Below are positions 32,703 through 45,362 of a DNA stretch of 64,000 bases, in pieces. Both the position numbers and the translations under genes were made by a program. Every line of letters begins with the position of its first letter. Position 1 is the stretch's first letter. Origin of the DNA: Pseudofabraea citricarpa (taxonomy: Eukaryota > Ascomycota > Leotiomycetes > Helotiales > Dermateaceae); the NCBI GenBank assembly GCA_029641185.1, contig JAPWGK010000021.1:124001-188000 (forward strand), given 5' to 3'. The notes under the pieces are model-generated. The model searched no databases and had not been told where the DNA came from. It saw nothing but the letters and a program-made list of their open reading frames with translations.

Positions 32703-35700
32703 TTAGCTCTGATCCAGCGACTGCACCATACACATAGCGAAATAAGCACCCCTCTTAGCCAACAAATCCGCATGAGATCCAACCTCGACGACCCTCCCAG
32801 CCTCAAAGACAAAGATGACATCGGCGTTCTTGATAGTCGACAGGCGATGCGCAACCGCGACCGTCGTCGACTTGCCGGCAGCCTGCTCAAGGGCAGCCTG
32901 CACGATGCGCTCCGACTCGGTATCGAGCGCCGACGTCGCCTCGTCCAGGAGCAGGATACGCGGGTTACGGATCAAGGCGCGCGCAATCGCGATGCGCTGT
33001 CTCTGGCCGCCCGACATGGAGAGCCCGCGCGCGCCGCACGGCGTCTCGAGACCTTGCGGTAGTGAGTCGATGAATGTGAGGATGTTGGCTTGGCGGCATG
33101 CGGCTTCGATCTGGGCTGTTGTTGCGGCTGAAGAGGAGGAGGAGGAGGAGGAGGAGGCGAGACCGAGCGAGATGTTGGATGCGATGCTGCCTTGGTACAG
33201 GACGGGCTCTTGCTGCACGAGAGAGATGTGCTCGCGGTATCTCTTGGGCGAGTAGTGAGAGATGGACTCATCTGATAGTAGGATGCTGCCTGAGCTGGGG
33301 TCGTAGAATCGCTCCAGCAGTGAGATGAGTGTGGATTTGCCGCAGCCGGAGGAGCCGACGAAGGCTACGAATTGGCCAGGAGTGATCTGGAGATTGGGTT
33401 AGTCTCTTACTCTTTTTATTTTCTCTTCGCGTGTGTGCGTGATGCTGGCTGATGGATCGAGAGTACTTACTTTCAAGTTGATTCCCTTGATCACTTTGAT
33501 ATCCGCTCTCTGCGGGTACGAGAATTCCAGATCGCGGAGCTCGAGTTCTCCATCGCCTTCTGGTCCTTTGTCTTGATTCGATTCATCCTCTCGAATGCGC
33601 GGCTGCAGGCTTCTGAGCCAAAGGATATAATTCGCCGACGAGATGCCTTTCGTAATGCCTTTATTTTTTCAGTTAAGCTCGAGGGTCCTCGCACATTGCG
33701 GAGGGATTACTCACTCGTTGAATAAGCAAAGAACTGGGCTGCTGCCTGACCACCAAAGATGACAGCGACGAAAACGACAAAGAATTGATTGGCATCGTAT
33801 TCGCCCGTCGAGAGAAGTTTGCCTCCATACCTATTGTGAGTGTTAGCAAGTTGCCCCTTTTCCAGAAAAGATAAGCGAGGGGGACGGTGCTCGCTCGCTC
33901 GCTTACCAGAAGCCGAGCCCCATGCTCAGGAAGTCAATCGACTGGGTGAGCGAGAACCAGAACATAGTCCAGAAGATCTGCTTGATGGAATGCCCCACAA
34001 TGCTATCCAACTGCGCATGGTATCTATTCAAGATATTTCTTTCCAGTGCGAGCGACGACACGGTTCGGATGGCTGATACGGCTTCGCCTGCTAAGCCGGC
34101 ACTGGCAGCGAACCGTTTGGATGTCTGGTTATCGAGTGTTTGCTCGAGTCGGATACGGACGACGCCTGCGACTAGTAAGGGGGGCAGAGCGCCAAATACG
34201 ACGACAGCGCCGAGTTTCGGACCGACGACCAGTGCGAGGATGCAAGTAGCCAGCAGGTTGACGACGGTGATGTAAATCAGACTCAAATTCATGCAGAGAA
34301 GTTCTTGAAGCGAGGTCGGTTGCGTCGACAGGCGGGATACCAATGCGCCGGCAGTATTCTCAGGGCGGTCGAAGAATTCCATGTCTTGGTGGAGGATGTT
34401 GTTGAACATCTCGAAGCGGTAGCGACGCGTGGAGATCTGGGAGAAAGTTAGCTCTGCATGTATTGTGAGATGGAGATTCGGGACTCACTTGGGCAATAAC
34501 ATTTGAGACCCAGCCGAGAGCGAAGTAGGAAAAGAAATTCGCCAGAGCGATGACGAAGAACATTAGAGAGTAGAAGTCGCCTTTGCGAACCAGTTCTTTT
34601 CCTTCGAGTTGGAAGACGGTCGCTTCGCGTGCGAAGAGGAGAGCTTGTGCGAAGAAGGTGAAGCCTACAAAATCGTCAGAATCTTAAGAAACAATCACAG
34701 AAAATCCAAACGTACCAGCAGGCAAGGACACAATGGCAGTGGCTATAAACCAAGGCCAGAGATTCTTCTGCTCCCACAAGAGAATAACCAAACACTTGAC
34801 AATACCGTAGTTCAAAGTCCCGGTCGACTCCACCGGTTGATCTTCGCCCTCGGTCGTCTGGACAAACTCGCTTTTGGCAACTGATCTCGTCTTGGCAACC
34901 TCCATCGTACTCTCAATACTCGAAGCCGAGCTACTCTCGACTTTCGACTCGTCGTGTCCAAGATCCTGTGCGGCAACCATGCTACAATACCGGCCACCGG
35001 CAGCCAGTAATTCATCGTGCGTACCCTGCTCCACGACCTTGCCATTAGCAATCAAGACGATATTATCAGCATTCTGCACCGTCTTGAGTTTATGCGAGAT
35101 GACGAGGGTAGTTCTCGTCTTGGAGACCTTATCCAGCGCTTCCTGGACGACCTTCTCGGCTCGCGAATCAAGCGCACTCGTCGCTTCGTCAAGGAGCAAG
35201 ATCTTCGGATTTGAAATGATGCTGCGCGCGATGGCGACTCGCTGCTTCTGGCCACCAGAAAGCATACCCGCTCTCTCGCCGACTTGCGTGTGGTACCCCT
35301 GAGGAAGCTGCATGATAAAGTCATGTGCGTTTGCCAGTTTACAAGCTTCTTGCACGAGTGCCATTCTTTCTTCTTCGGGGGCATCGGCGCTCGCGAGGCC
35401 CATCAGCCCATTCGCAACATTCTCGAATACGGTTCCGACGAAGAGAACCGGTTCCTGTTTCACGCGTCAGTCTGGCCTCATGGATTTAAGGTGACATCTT
35501 TCTTACCTGTTGTACCAAGCGGATGTTCGTCCTCAACCATCCCACGTTCAACTCGGTGATATCGTTCCCGTCGAGGAGGATCTTGCCGTGAGAAAGCTGA
35601 TACCAGCGCTCGATCAATCCAATCACCGTACTCTTGCCACACCCCGAAGCACCCAAGAGAGCTGTGGTTCTATTTGCTGGGATGGATAAAGACAGACCAT

Positions 35701-37248
35701 CGAGAACGCGGAATCCAGGTCGGGACGGGTATGCGAAGTGCAGATCCTGCAATTCGAGGTTCCCGGTGATGGAATCGGGACGCAGCCCATCTTCGGCCAG
35801 GGGATCGATAGCTGAGATGCGATCCATGGTTCTGAAGAGTGCCGAGGCTGCTGATCCGGCTTTGGTGAATGCCATCATGTGAGGAGCGATCTGGGTCATG
35901 GAAGTAGAAGCCATCACGACAGCGAAAAGTACACTTGACGAGATCAGCCACGACTAACAACATAAAAAGAAGGAGGAAGACAACAAAATAATATAAAAGA
36001 AAAGAAAGAGAGGGAGGTAGAGAGATTGGGATCAACAAGGAGAAAAAGCATAACTCACGTAATGACATCCCCAGACTCCTCAATCTCGCCACGAGAATAC
36101 ATCCTCACGCCCTGCCAAAAGGCCAAGGCATAACCACAATAAACACAGAAGAACTCAGTAGAGTAAAGGATAGCGAGGTTAAGATTCTTTTTCATGCCCT
36201 CCTTCTCCGCCTTCTCAAGGTGCTCGTCAAACTCCCTCGACAATCTCGGGTGGGCCCAGAAAGCCTGGACGGTGCGGATACTGGAGAAGACCTCCTCAGC
36301 CAGCATACCCGCCACCGAGTAGAGGTGCAAGATCCTGCCCTCCTGAGCAGCGTCGATCCACGCACAGATGCAGGTGACGACGAGGATGACGGGCACGATG
36401 CAGATGGTGATGAGGGTTAGTTTCCACTGTACCGTGAAGGCGATGACGAAGGACGCCACGAAGGTCGCTATCGCCTGCACCGTCAGGCCCAGCTTCTCGG
36501 CGATGCCCTGCTGGATCAGGTTTCCGTTCGTGGTCACTTGGGTCGCGACCGCTCCCGTGCTGGATGATTCGAAGAAGGCTATGTCTTGACGCAGCGTCTT
36601 TTCGAAGAAGGCCGCTCGTAGGGCTTTTGTCGTTCGTGTTGCCGCGATGGATATACAGACCTGACTTTTGTTAACGGATTCAAGAAGCAAGCAAGCAAGG
36701 AGGAATCTCGGAAGAACGGGCACATACGGTAAAGACATACGTGAGGACGAATTTGCCGACAAATAGATACACGAAGTATAACCTGCTAGGGTTTAGGTTG
36801 CAGCTATTTAAAAGGCTTACATACTGGTGAGAAGAAAACACTTACGTGAACTTGGTAATCTCATCTCGAAAATCTCCCGGCGTGATGTTGCCCACGGAAA
36901 AGTCATTAACCTTGGTGACGAATCCGCCAAAGACGAGCGTCATCAGAGGAAGCGCGGCGCCTGCTCCGATACATGCAGCAAAAGCGACGAGGTCAAGCGT
37001 CACATCAATCTTGTCTGCAAACGCAAACACTCTCTGTAGGGAACGCAGAAAAATGAGCTTTCTTCATCATGAAAAGAGTTGTTTTCTTTTTCTTTTCTTC
37101 CTCTCTTTTTTTTTTCGGGCGGGGAAGTTTTTCTTACACGGTAATCCTTCATACTTCCATTATGATCCTCTTCCACCTCTGTCGTCTCCGGCTCTGACTT
37201 TTCTGCGTAGGGATTTTCCATCTCGGGCTTCTCTCCCGGTTGCGCCAT
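32703..37248 (-). CDS. Full-length ABCB/MDR-type ABC transporter
   Basis: Eleven minus-strand exons: 37248-37138, 37033-36846, 36782-36728, 36660-36059, 35933-35507, 35454-34716, 34664-34489, 34436-33907, 33830-33715, 33658-33471 and 33386-32703. All junctions keep frame and total 1271 aa. The order is TMD1-NBD1-TMD2-NBD2. NBD1 has Walker A GASGCGKST, signature LSGGQKQR and Walker B ILLLDEATSALD. NBD2 has Walker A GSSGCGKST, signature MSGGQRQR and ILLLDEATSALD, so both catalytic Glu residues are present. TMD1 includes LYFVYLFVGKFVLTY, and TMD2 includes ANFFSYFALGWVSNVIAQ. It belongs with fungal multidrug and STE6-like exporters (lepB/atrD type) that move hydrophobic compounds across the plasma membrane. 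NBD2 carries a run of nine Ser (ASSSSSSSSSAATT) between the Q-loop and signature, an unusual low-complexity insertion. The substrate is unknown. Confidence 0.93.
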
Positions 37249-38658
37249 TATGCATGCAATAAAATGTAATTCCGAACTGAGGTGTGCACCTCGGAAGAGA
37301 GAAAGGGAAAAGAAAAATCAAACCAAAAGACACAAGAGAGAAGTACGAATTTGCTATAGCCCAAGCCAAAGTACTAAGGAACCGCAAGTTGATATGTACC
37401 TCTGGGCAAAAGGCAAGCCAAGGCTCCGGGACCCGAGGGTCGCGAGCTTTGACTCAGAAGAAGCAGAAGAAGCAGAAGCGAGATTCCGCGAGAGCCCCCC
37501 TTTCCTTAAGCTTATTTAAGCGAGGGGATCTGGTCATGGCCTTGTGGGAAGTCAGTCTTTTGTAGTGGGTCAGAATCTCGCATTGGTCTCGGTCTAGCAT
37601 CCGCAGCAGTGTAAAATCTATACGACGTGCGTTTTGAGGTGTTGTCTCGACTCCCTCGAGGCTTCCACGTAGAGTTCTGACTCGGAAGCATGTGCTCCGT
37701 CACGTGTCGCACGTGTTCTGGCCGGATCCCGAGAAACGCGATGTGCGAATTGGGCTCGGCTCCGTTTTGTTAGGGTTTGAAATGGAGCTTGCTCGATCAT
37801 GATGATGATGATGATGCCGAGAAGATCGGGTCAGATTCATCCTTTACGATCGGCTCTTCGCTCTTCGGCGTCTCGAAGGACCAGAGTGAAGCATGCCATA
37901 GATTTACATCACGTGCCAAGTAGCATTCTACCAGAACCCTCACCCCCCCACTTATTACGTCGCCTACAAGCGACGACCGACATGGGATGAACCGGTGACG
38001 GAACTTTGGAATGTATTCAGGCTCAATACAACACCGCCACAGGACTTAGCACAGATCTTGGTCTACCTACCTACGTGAACGGCTACCGCGTGGAAAGGAA
38101 AGTGGCAACGAGACATACCATACAACAACATCCCACGGCCCATTCTCGATTTTTGCTTTCCATCCTGTTTAGCCGGCCCGCGTCGTGTCACGTCGGTCGG
38201 TGGCTTGCCTTGCACACTTTTAACCGGCCTGGCTTCTGGCATCTGCAAATATCCCTCCGTCTTTTTGCGACGGCGAGAAGCAGGAAATTACATGGGGGGC
38301 TGCGGTTAACGGCCAACGGTTCCTGAGCCGTCCTCTTACCCTGCTATATATTCTCCACGCCGTACCCCGCAATCGCATCTTTGCGGAGTCGACCCTGCTC
38401 CATTTCGAGCCCTCTCCTCCGCACTTTCTGTTTATCCGGCACGCAAGAACTCTACCTACTGTTGATATGCTGGGTGAGGGTAAGGCAGGACAAGGTCAGG
38501 TACCGGGCATGCGGATGAATTATGTTCAGGGACAAGAAAAAAGGGACAGAAAAAATGTTTAAAAGGAAGATGTCTGCAAGTTCAATTCGCTGTTTCTTTT
38601 CCCGCACCACCACAGCTGGACTTTCAATTCAAGAACGGGGAAGTTCTCCACCTGCAGC
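37249..38658. other. Divergent intergenic region, ABC transporter / GH10
   Basis: Shared upstream region of the ABC transporter (minus) and the GH10 gene (plus). It contains an (ATG)n microsatellite at 37798-37816 and a GAAGCA repeat near 37459-37476. CACGTG-like words occur near 37701 and 37708 (CACGTGTCGCACGTG). No coding sequence is supported. The GH10 leader has no clear TATA box. Confidence 0.4.
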
Positions 38659-39927
<1,269 letters not shown>

Positions 39928-39950
<23 letters not shown>

Positions 39951-40687
39951 CGTGCTCCGCGAGAAGAAAAGATAGAAAAGAAAGGAAGAGAAAGATAGTA
40001 ATATATGCTTGCAATGTGTACTGGGGATTTAGCTTAGCTGACCACACTGATTCACGCAATCTATGGCCCATCCTCTGCAAACTTTGTGAGCCGGATAACA
40101 AGTCTCATCTCATATCATCGTTATCATTCCCAATACTACTACATACTCCAGGGATGGGACCACCACAACGGAAACCCCACCTCTTCTCTGCCTCCCGCCC
40201 CTACCCAAACTAACCCACAAGCTACCGAGAGAAGATAAAACAAAACAGATAACCAAACCAGACAAAACAGAAGACAAAACAAGATCAGAAACCAAACAAA
40301 AAAGGAAATCAGTCGCAGGATATTAAAAGTTGGATCACCACAACGAAACCGAACAGCCAAGGCAAGTCATCATCAAAAGGAACAAATTAAAAGAGTGACT
40401 GCAATTCGAATTTTGTTTTCTAATCTAATATTGATATGAATGCCTTGGCAACATCGGGAAAGAATTTGTGTTGGAGAAGCTGTACTTTGAAGCTATGTTC
40501 TAACCTTGATTTGTAATAGGAAAGAGAATGAAAACAATGGGAGAAGTAGAAGCATGCCCCGTCCTTCCGCTGATGTCAGTCCTAGAAGACGGGGAAAAAA
40601 ATGAATGAACGAATTGAAAAGATAAAGCAGGTAGCCTTCATGAGTAACAAGTCGAGTCGAAGAGATGATGTGCATGAGTGACCGGAA
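39928..40687. other. Convergent intergenic region
   Basis: 3' flanks of the GH10 and Argonaute genes. The plus strand from 40220 to 40310 is rich in ACAAAACAGA-like repeats. No gene is seen. Confidence 0.4.
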
Positions 40688-43600
40688 TTACAAGTAAAAC
40701 ATGATGTTGTCCATATTCTTGTGCCACGGATTCTGTCTTCCGGCTGGCGCATTGGGATCTTTCCAGATAGATCCATGATTGCTGTAATCACTGACTGAAG
40801 GAGAATCAGTACTCATGGTTATTGATCCAGCCAATGCTGGCTTCATATATTCCCTCAAGCGATCACAGAGAATGTCTGCATATCGAGCTGGTGTGGCGAT
40901 AGACAGTGCCACCGTAGCCCGGGAACCCGTATAGCAAAGGTTATTTGTCTGAATTTCACGTTAGTCTATATTCTTCTATGATCCGAACACCGCTGATGTT
41001 TACACTTACAATCTTTTCCATATTCTGTAGCCTATCCGTAGGTATTTTAGATCCAGGGTCAAGGTCTGAGTACACAACCGTATAGAGCCCGTTTTTTGCC
41101 GTGCCGATAGGGCTCTGATGACTCTGAAGATGGAAACCGGAGTTGTTTGGATTCAAAACATCACGATCAACCACAGTACCACATGCAAGATTTTTGGTAT
41201 CTTTCTTCTTGGGGTAGAATCTGGTATGGTGGCGCTTTGTCGCAACCAGGAACATCTCTTTGGGTCTTTCATTCTTGAAGTTGGGCGGTAATAACTTCTG
41301 TGCTCTCAACTCCTCAACAGCATCCTTGAATCCTGCAAACACCTGAGGGTGTTCTTTATCAAGGACCATGCCAAGCTGACTTTCACTCACTCCATCTCGG
41401 TAGACGATGATATTCTTCGGGAATGTCGAGACTGTTTTGCTAGTTCGATTATGGTGAAACCATGCGAGTACTCGCTCTTTAATCATATCTTGCAGATCGG
41501 AGATAAACTATTTGATTGTTAGAAAAGCAGGGTTGATTTTTGGATTTTAGTTAACTGACCTCTTGCTTTGATAATTGAAGTCTTGCAGACGCAAGATAAT
41601 GGACACAGAATTCATCCCTCGTAGCAACAACCCCGGCCATTGATGGACAGCCATCACTACCCATACCTGGATGAGTTACATCTGCACCTACATACATTGT
41701 GTCTGCTAGACCTCCGCACCAGAGATCCTCTGTGTGATGATTCATTCCTCCGAGCTTGAAGTTGAATTTCATGCTATTGTTGATCAGCATCATTTCTCCA
41801 GGATAATATTCAAATTTTCATACCAGACATTTCCAAGAGTTCTGCCATCCGGCGGTGGCGACATTTTTCCTAGTGTTCCTAACGTCACACACTGTGTTCG
41901 TATTCCAGCATGGCAATCTGCCCAGTATTTGATGTCAGGATAGAGGCGCTCATAGCCAGGAGTAATGACAACCAATAACACGGGAAGCTGAGTTCTTTGG
42001 TTGGGAGCTGCTGGTTTTTTGAAAGAACTGATCAATGGTGCGTATTTACCATCGAGCACACGAACAATATCTTCGCGCCCTAATCCTAGTAAATTTGCTG
42101 TATCATATTTGCAGATGCTAGTGCTCTTTAGAATGCGCATTGAAACCAGCTTTGTGCGCAATTCTTCAACGCCATCCGTAGGATATTTTTTAAGGACGTT
42201 GTCTCCTGTCCAAAGAACCCCTAGAATATCTGCTGGCTGATATCGATCGCCACCTACTCTTACGAATTGCTGGTTCTGTATACTCCAGGCACCATACTGA
42301 GTAGTGATGCAGTTTTCCTTGAGCTGGAGCATTGGGATAGTACTAGACTTAGCCGAGACCCCAAGTAGTGAAGTTTCTGCAATAATTTTAAAGCGCTGTA
42401 GAAGAATTAGTTTCAGCCCTGAACTAAGATTTTTGGATGGGAGGAGGTACTTGGAGAAAAGGCGGCTGTCCTAGGCCAAGGTAATCTCTAGCTCGATTTA
42501 CAATTAAATCTTGATTCTTGTTTGGTTCTCTCTTTGCCACACGGACCATCGGTTTCGAAAACCTCGGGTCATCCAGGAGACCCTTCAAAGGTTGCCAGTC
42601 AACTATCTCCAACAATTCTGCTGGATACCAACTCGGATCGCCATTGCTGCCCAAATCGATGCATGTAAAACCCCTCTTCACAGTCGTGCCATATTCTGAT
42701 CCTCGTTAGAAACCTCGATCTTGAATGATTAGAACAGCTGATATGACTTACTTTCAGATAGATAATCGTAGACGCTTCTTGTTCTTTCTTGTTCATCGTG
42801 TATAAAAGTCTGGCGCTCGATTGTACCGTAACTAGAAATTGACCAGATCGAACGACGACGTTTTTCATCAGTAGTAGGTCCCATGTCAAACTTGAAGACG
42901 ACTTTCACGCCCCTTAGGCGCTGGACAAATTCTCTAGTGCCTGGAACACGATTCCAATATAAATCAATCCACTTGGCCAGATTGATGGGATTGTAAAAAG
43001 CCGATGTCGTCGGTTGTACATTAAGCAGAACTCCTTTTTTAGCAGGGCGTACTGATGTAAAAAATCCAGTGCGAATAGAATAAACTTCAGGACTTATCTT
43101 TATAAATGGGGCCTCTTTAGTCTCCCCTGGAAAGAACTTGTTCCCAATCAATCCACCTCGAAATGACTGATTTCCACGGTCATCATTCAAATTCTTCCAG
43201 GTGATAGCATTTAAGACAGAGGTACATCGATTGACTTCTGCAACAGGCATATGATGCTGTTCTGAGTTATCAGTGCAATGCTTTTCGAATTTCTTGAGAT
43301 CAATGATGCCTTTGTATTTGAATGGCGTCTGATACTCGCTGGGCTCATTGCCGAAAGTAGCAAATTTATGCATGAGAAGTGCCGCGGTATCCTGATGCAT
43401 GCCTGCCCATTTCTTGAACAGTGGTCCAATCGAAATAATAAACTTCTGATAATCTGAGGCCCACACTGCTACCTCTGGTGGGTTTTGTGCAAGAATATTC
43501 TTGATGATTTTCTTCTTCAGCTCTGGCTTCGGTGGGAGGTTCGGTGGGTTCTTTGGCTTTCCAATTGGACCTATGTCAATCTCATAGTAATGAAACTTGC

Positions 43601-43967
43601 ATTCGGGTTGGATCTTCAAATGAAAGTAGTTGGCCGTGACTGGGAATGTATTTGTAGTTGGAGTTGGATTATCGCCACGAGGTAAAGTATCACCAAGAGC
43701 TTCCCACTGTTCGCGTTGTTTATCTTTTGCCTCCTTTTCTTCCCGCCGTTTCTTCTCTCTTTCCTCCTTTTCTGTTTTCAGTTGAGCCTTTGTTTTCGGA
43801 GGGCCTGCTCGCGGAGGGGCAGCTGTTGAAGATGGAGCTGGTGGGGGCGGCGGAGGCGGTGCCGATTGATTGGAATTACCAAGGTTGAGATTGCTTACAC
43901 CGGAATTCAAACCACCAACTGTATTAGAGCGAGGAGGGCCCTTAGCCCATGCACTGCCTTTCTGCAT
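40688..43967 (-). CDS. Argonaute protein (N-PAZ-Mid-Piwi), QDE-2-like
   Basis: Six minus-strand exons, 43967-42752, 42695-42451, 42395-41824, 41773-41560, 41507-41010 and 40948-40688, give 1001 aa. Introns are 50-61 bp. Residues 1-90 hold a Pro run (APPPPPPPAP) and a Lys/Glu coiled-coil-like block. The N domain, linker and PAZ follow (RPAKKGVLLNVQPTTSAFY, then PLKGLLDDPRF). The Mid domain ends near KYWADCHAGIRTQCV. The Piwi domain has GADVTHPG (Asp709), KQEFISDL (Glu749) and VYRDGVSESQ (Asp787), and the C-terminus is the usual MFYL. The fourth slicer residue, His in the pattern GTxRPxHY, is Leu890 here (GTAKNGLY). It should bind small RNAs for quelling-type silencing. Slicing may be weak or absent. 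The gene has a spliced 5' leader of about 1.1 kb. Confidence 0.93.
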
Positions 43968-45090
43968 GATGTTTGCTGGAGAGACAAAGTCTTGGACAAA
44001 TTTCCGATATGTCGCCTTGGGTGAGTGAGAACCGTCGAGAATAAACAGACAAATGCGAACGGATCAGAAACTATGTTAAGAAATGTTAGAGAGTGGATTA
44101 GAAAGAACACAGAGTAGACTTACAGTGACTGGTGAAGAAGATCACTTTTGGCCTTTTGTGCAACAAGCAATTGTAAGTGGAACTGAAATCAGAAGGGGTT
44201 AATCAGGTGTTGTAGCTGGCGATGCTGGAGTATAGACTTACCTGAACGATTCCGAATGAAGAATGAGGAAAGTGTGTTGGAACCCTCAAGTAGAAAGGAG
44301 AGTGAAAGGGAAGTCGGCAAGAACACACGAAAGTCAAGAGAACTTCCAAGTCAACGGAAAGCAGTAAATGCCGAGGGAGTCTCGAGAAGTAAAGCTAGAG
44401 ATGCAATCCTAAGTTAGCACATTTCATTAGTAGAATGTTGGAACTGAAAGTCACCTCGAGGATGCAGACACTCAAACTTTCGTCAGCAAACGTTCGAGTT
44501 GACGAAAGGGAGTAAATGCCAAATGCCAAAGGACTGTCGAAAGGCAAAGCTAGAACAGAAGCAAGTGCAAGTCAGCGAAATTAACCAGCAGAAAAGTGAA
44601 ATCGAAATTGAAACCAAACTCACCTTCAACTTGCAGGCGTCCAGAAAATCCGAGCGCTTTTAATTGCAGTTGATCTGCAACTCTCCTAAAGTCAGCCGCT
44701 GCAGATGATGGAATATAACACCAAAAAAGCTCACCTTGTGCTTGACGATGGATGCTCGAGATTGGCGAAATAAGACGGGAATCTGGCAGTCAAGTGAAAG
44801 GAATTGTAGTGAAGTGCGGTTGGTGAAGTGAAGGTGGAAGAGTGGGAGAGATCTGCAGAAGCAGAAGCAAATTGAGGAGCAAGAGTGAAGTAACCAAAGA
44901 TCGTCGTATGATCTATGCTCCCAAAATGGACGTCGTAGAGCAATTGAATTGGTTAGGGTGAAGGTGAAGTGAAGTTCGTGAAGAGGTAAAGAGGTGGTAA
45001 GGGGGGAAGAAGGGAAGAGTAGAATCGAGCGAAGTGGCAAGTGCGGATGATGTAGAAGGAGCTCCAGGAGGAAAGAGGGAAAGCGCTGAC
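43968..45090 (-). other. Spliced 5' leader of the Argonaute gene
   Basis: Read on the minus strand, this holds a series of splice-site pairs: 44734-44675 (weak), 44623-44550, 44454-44395, 44241-44183 and 44123-44071, of 53-74 bp, with GTGAGT, GTGACT or GTAAGT donors and CTAG, TCAG or ATAG acceptors. The two exons between them that begin CTTTGCC (44549) and CTTTACT (44394) look like copies: both carry CGAGACTCC/CGACAGTCC, then GGCATTTACT and CTTTCGTTGAC-like sequence, and both are preceded by CTAG. The whole is CT-rich and without a long credible protein frame. It appears to be a non-coding multi-intron leader. Confidence 0.5.
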
Positions 45091-45098
45091 CTTTTATA
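45091..45098 (-). promoter_or_regulatory. TATA box of the Argonaute transcript
   Basis: CTATAAAAGG on the minus strand, followed by a CT-rich stretch (CTTTCCCTCTTTCCTCC) suited to transcription initiation. It places the start about 1.1 kb before the ATG at 43967 and supports a long spliced leader. Confidence 0.5.
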
Positions 45099-45362
45099 GC
45101 GATACCATACGATTGTCACACGCCTTCCCTATCAATCAAGCATGAATTATCAATCAAGAATGAAATGCACCTACAAATTGGTTAAAAGAAAGAACAAGTG
45201 AAGTGACAAAAGCAAATAGAAAAAGGAGGGGTTTCTTGCTTGTCTATCTGCATCATGAGGCAGGAAAGACACATAATATCTTTGACACCACATACAAACA
45301 TACCTCCTGAATACGACAACCTCCAATCATGATCATCAATCATTCTTGACATTCTCTTCCAC

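Noticed and set aside
44660..45040. 126-codon ORF upstream of Argonaute
   Set aside because: Low-complexity Leu/Ser translation of a CT-rich leader, with introns crossing it.
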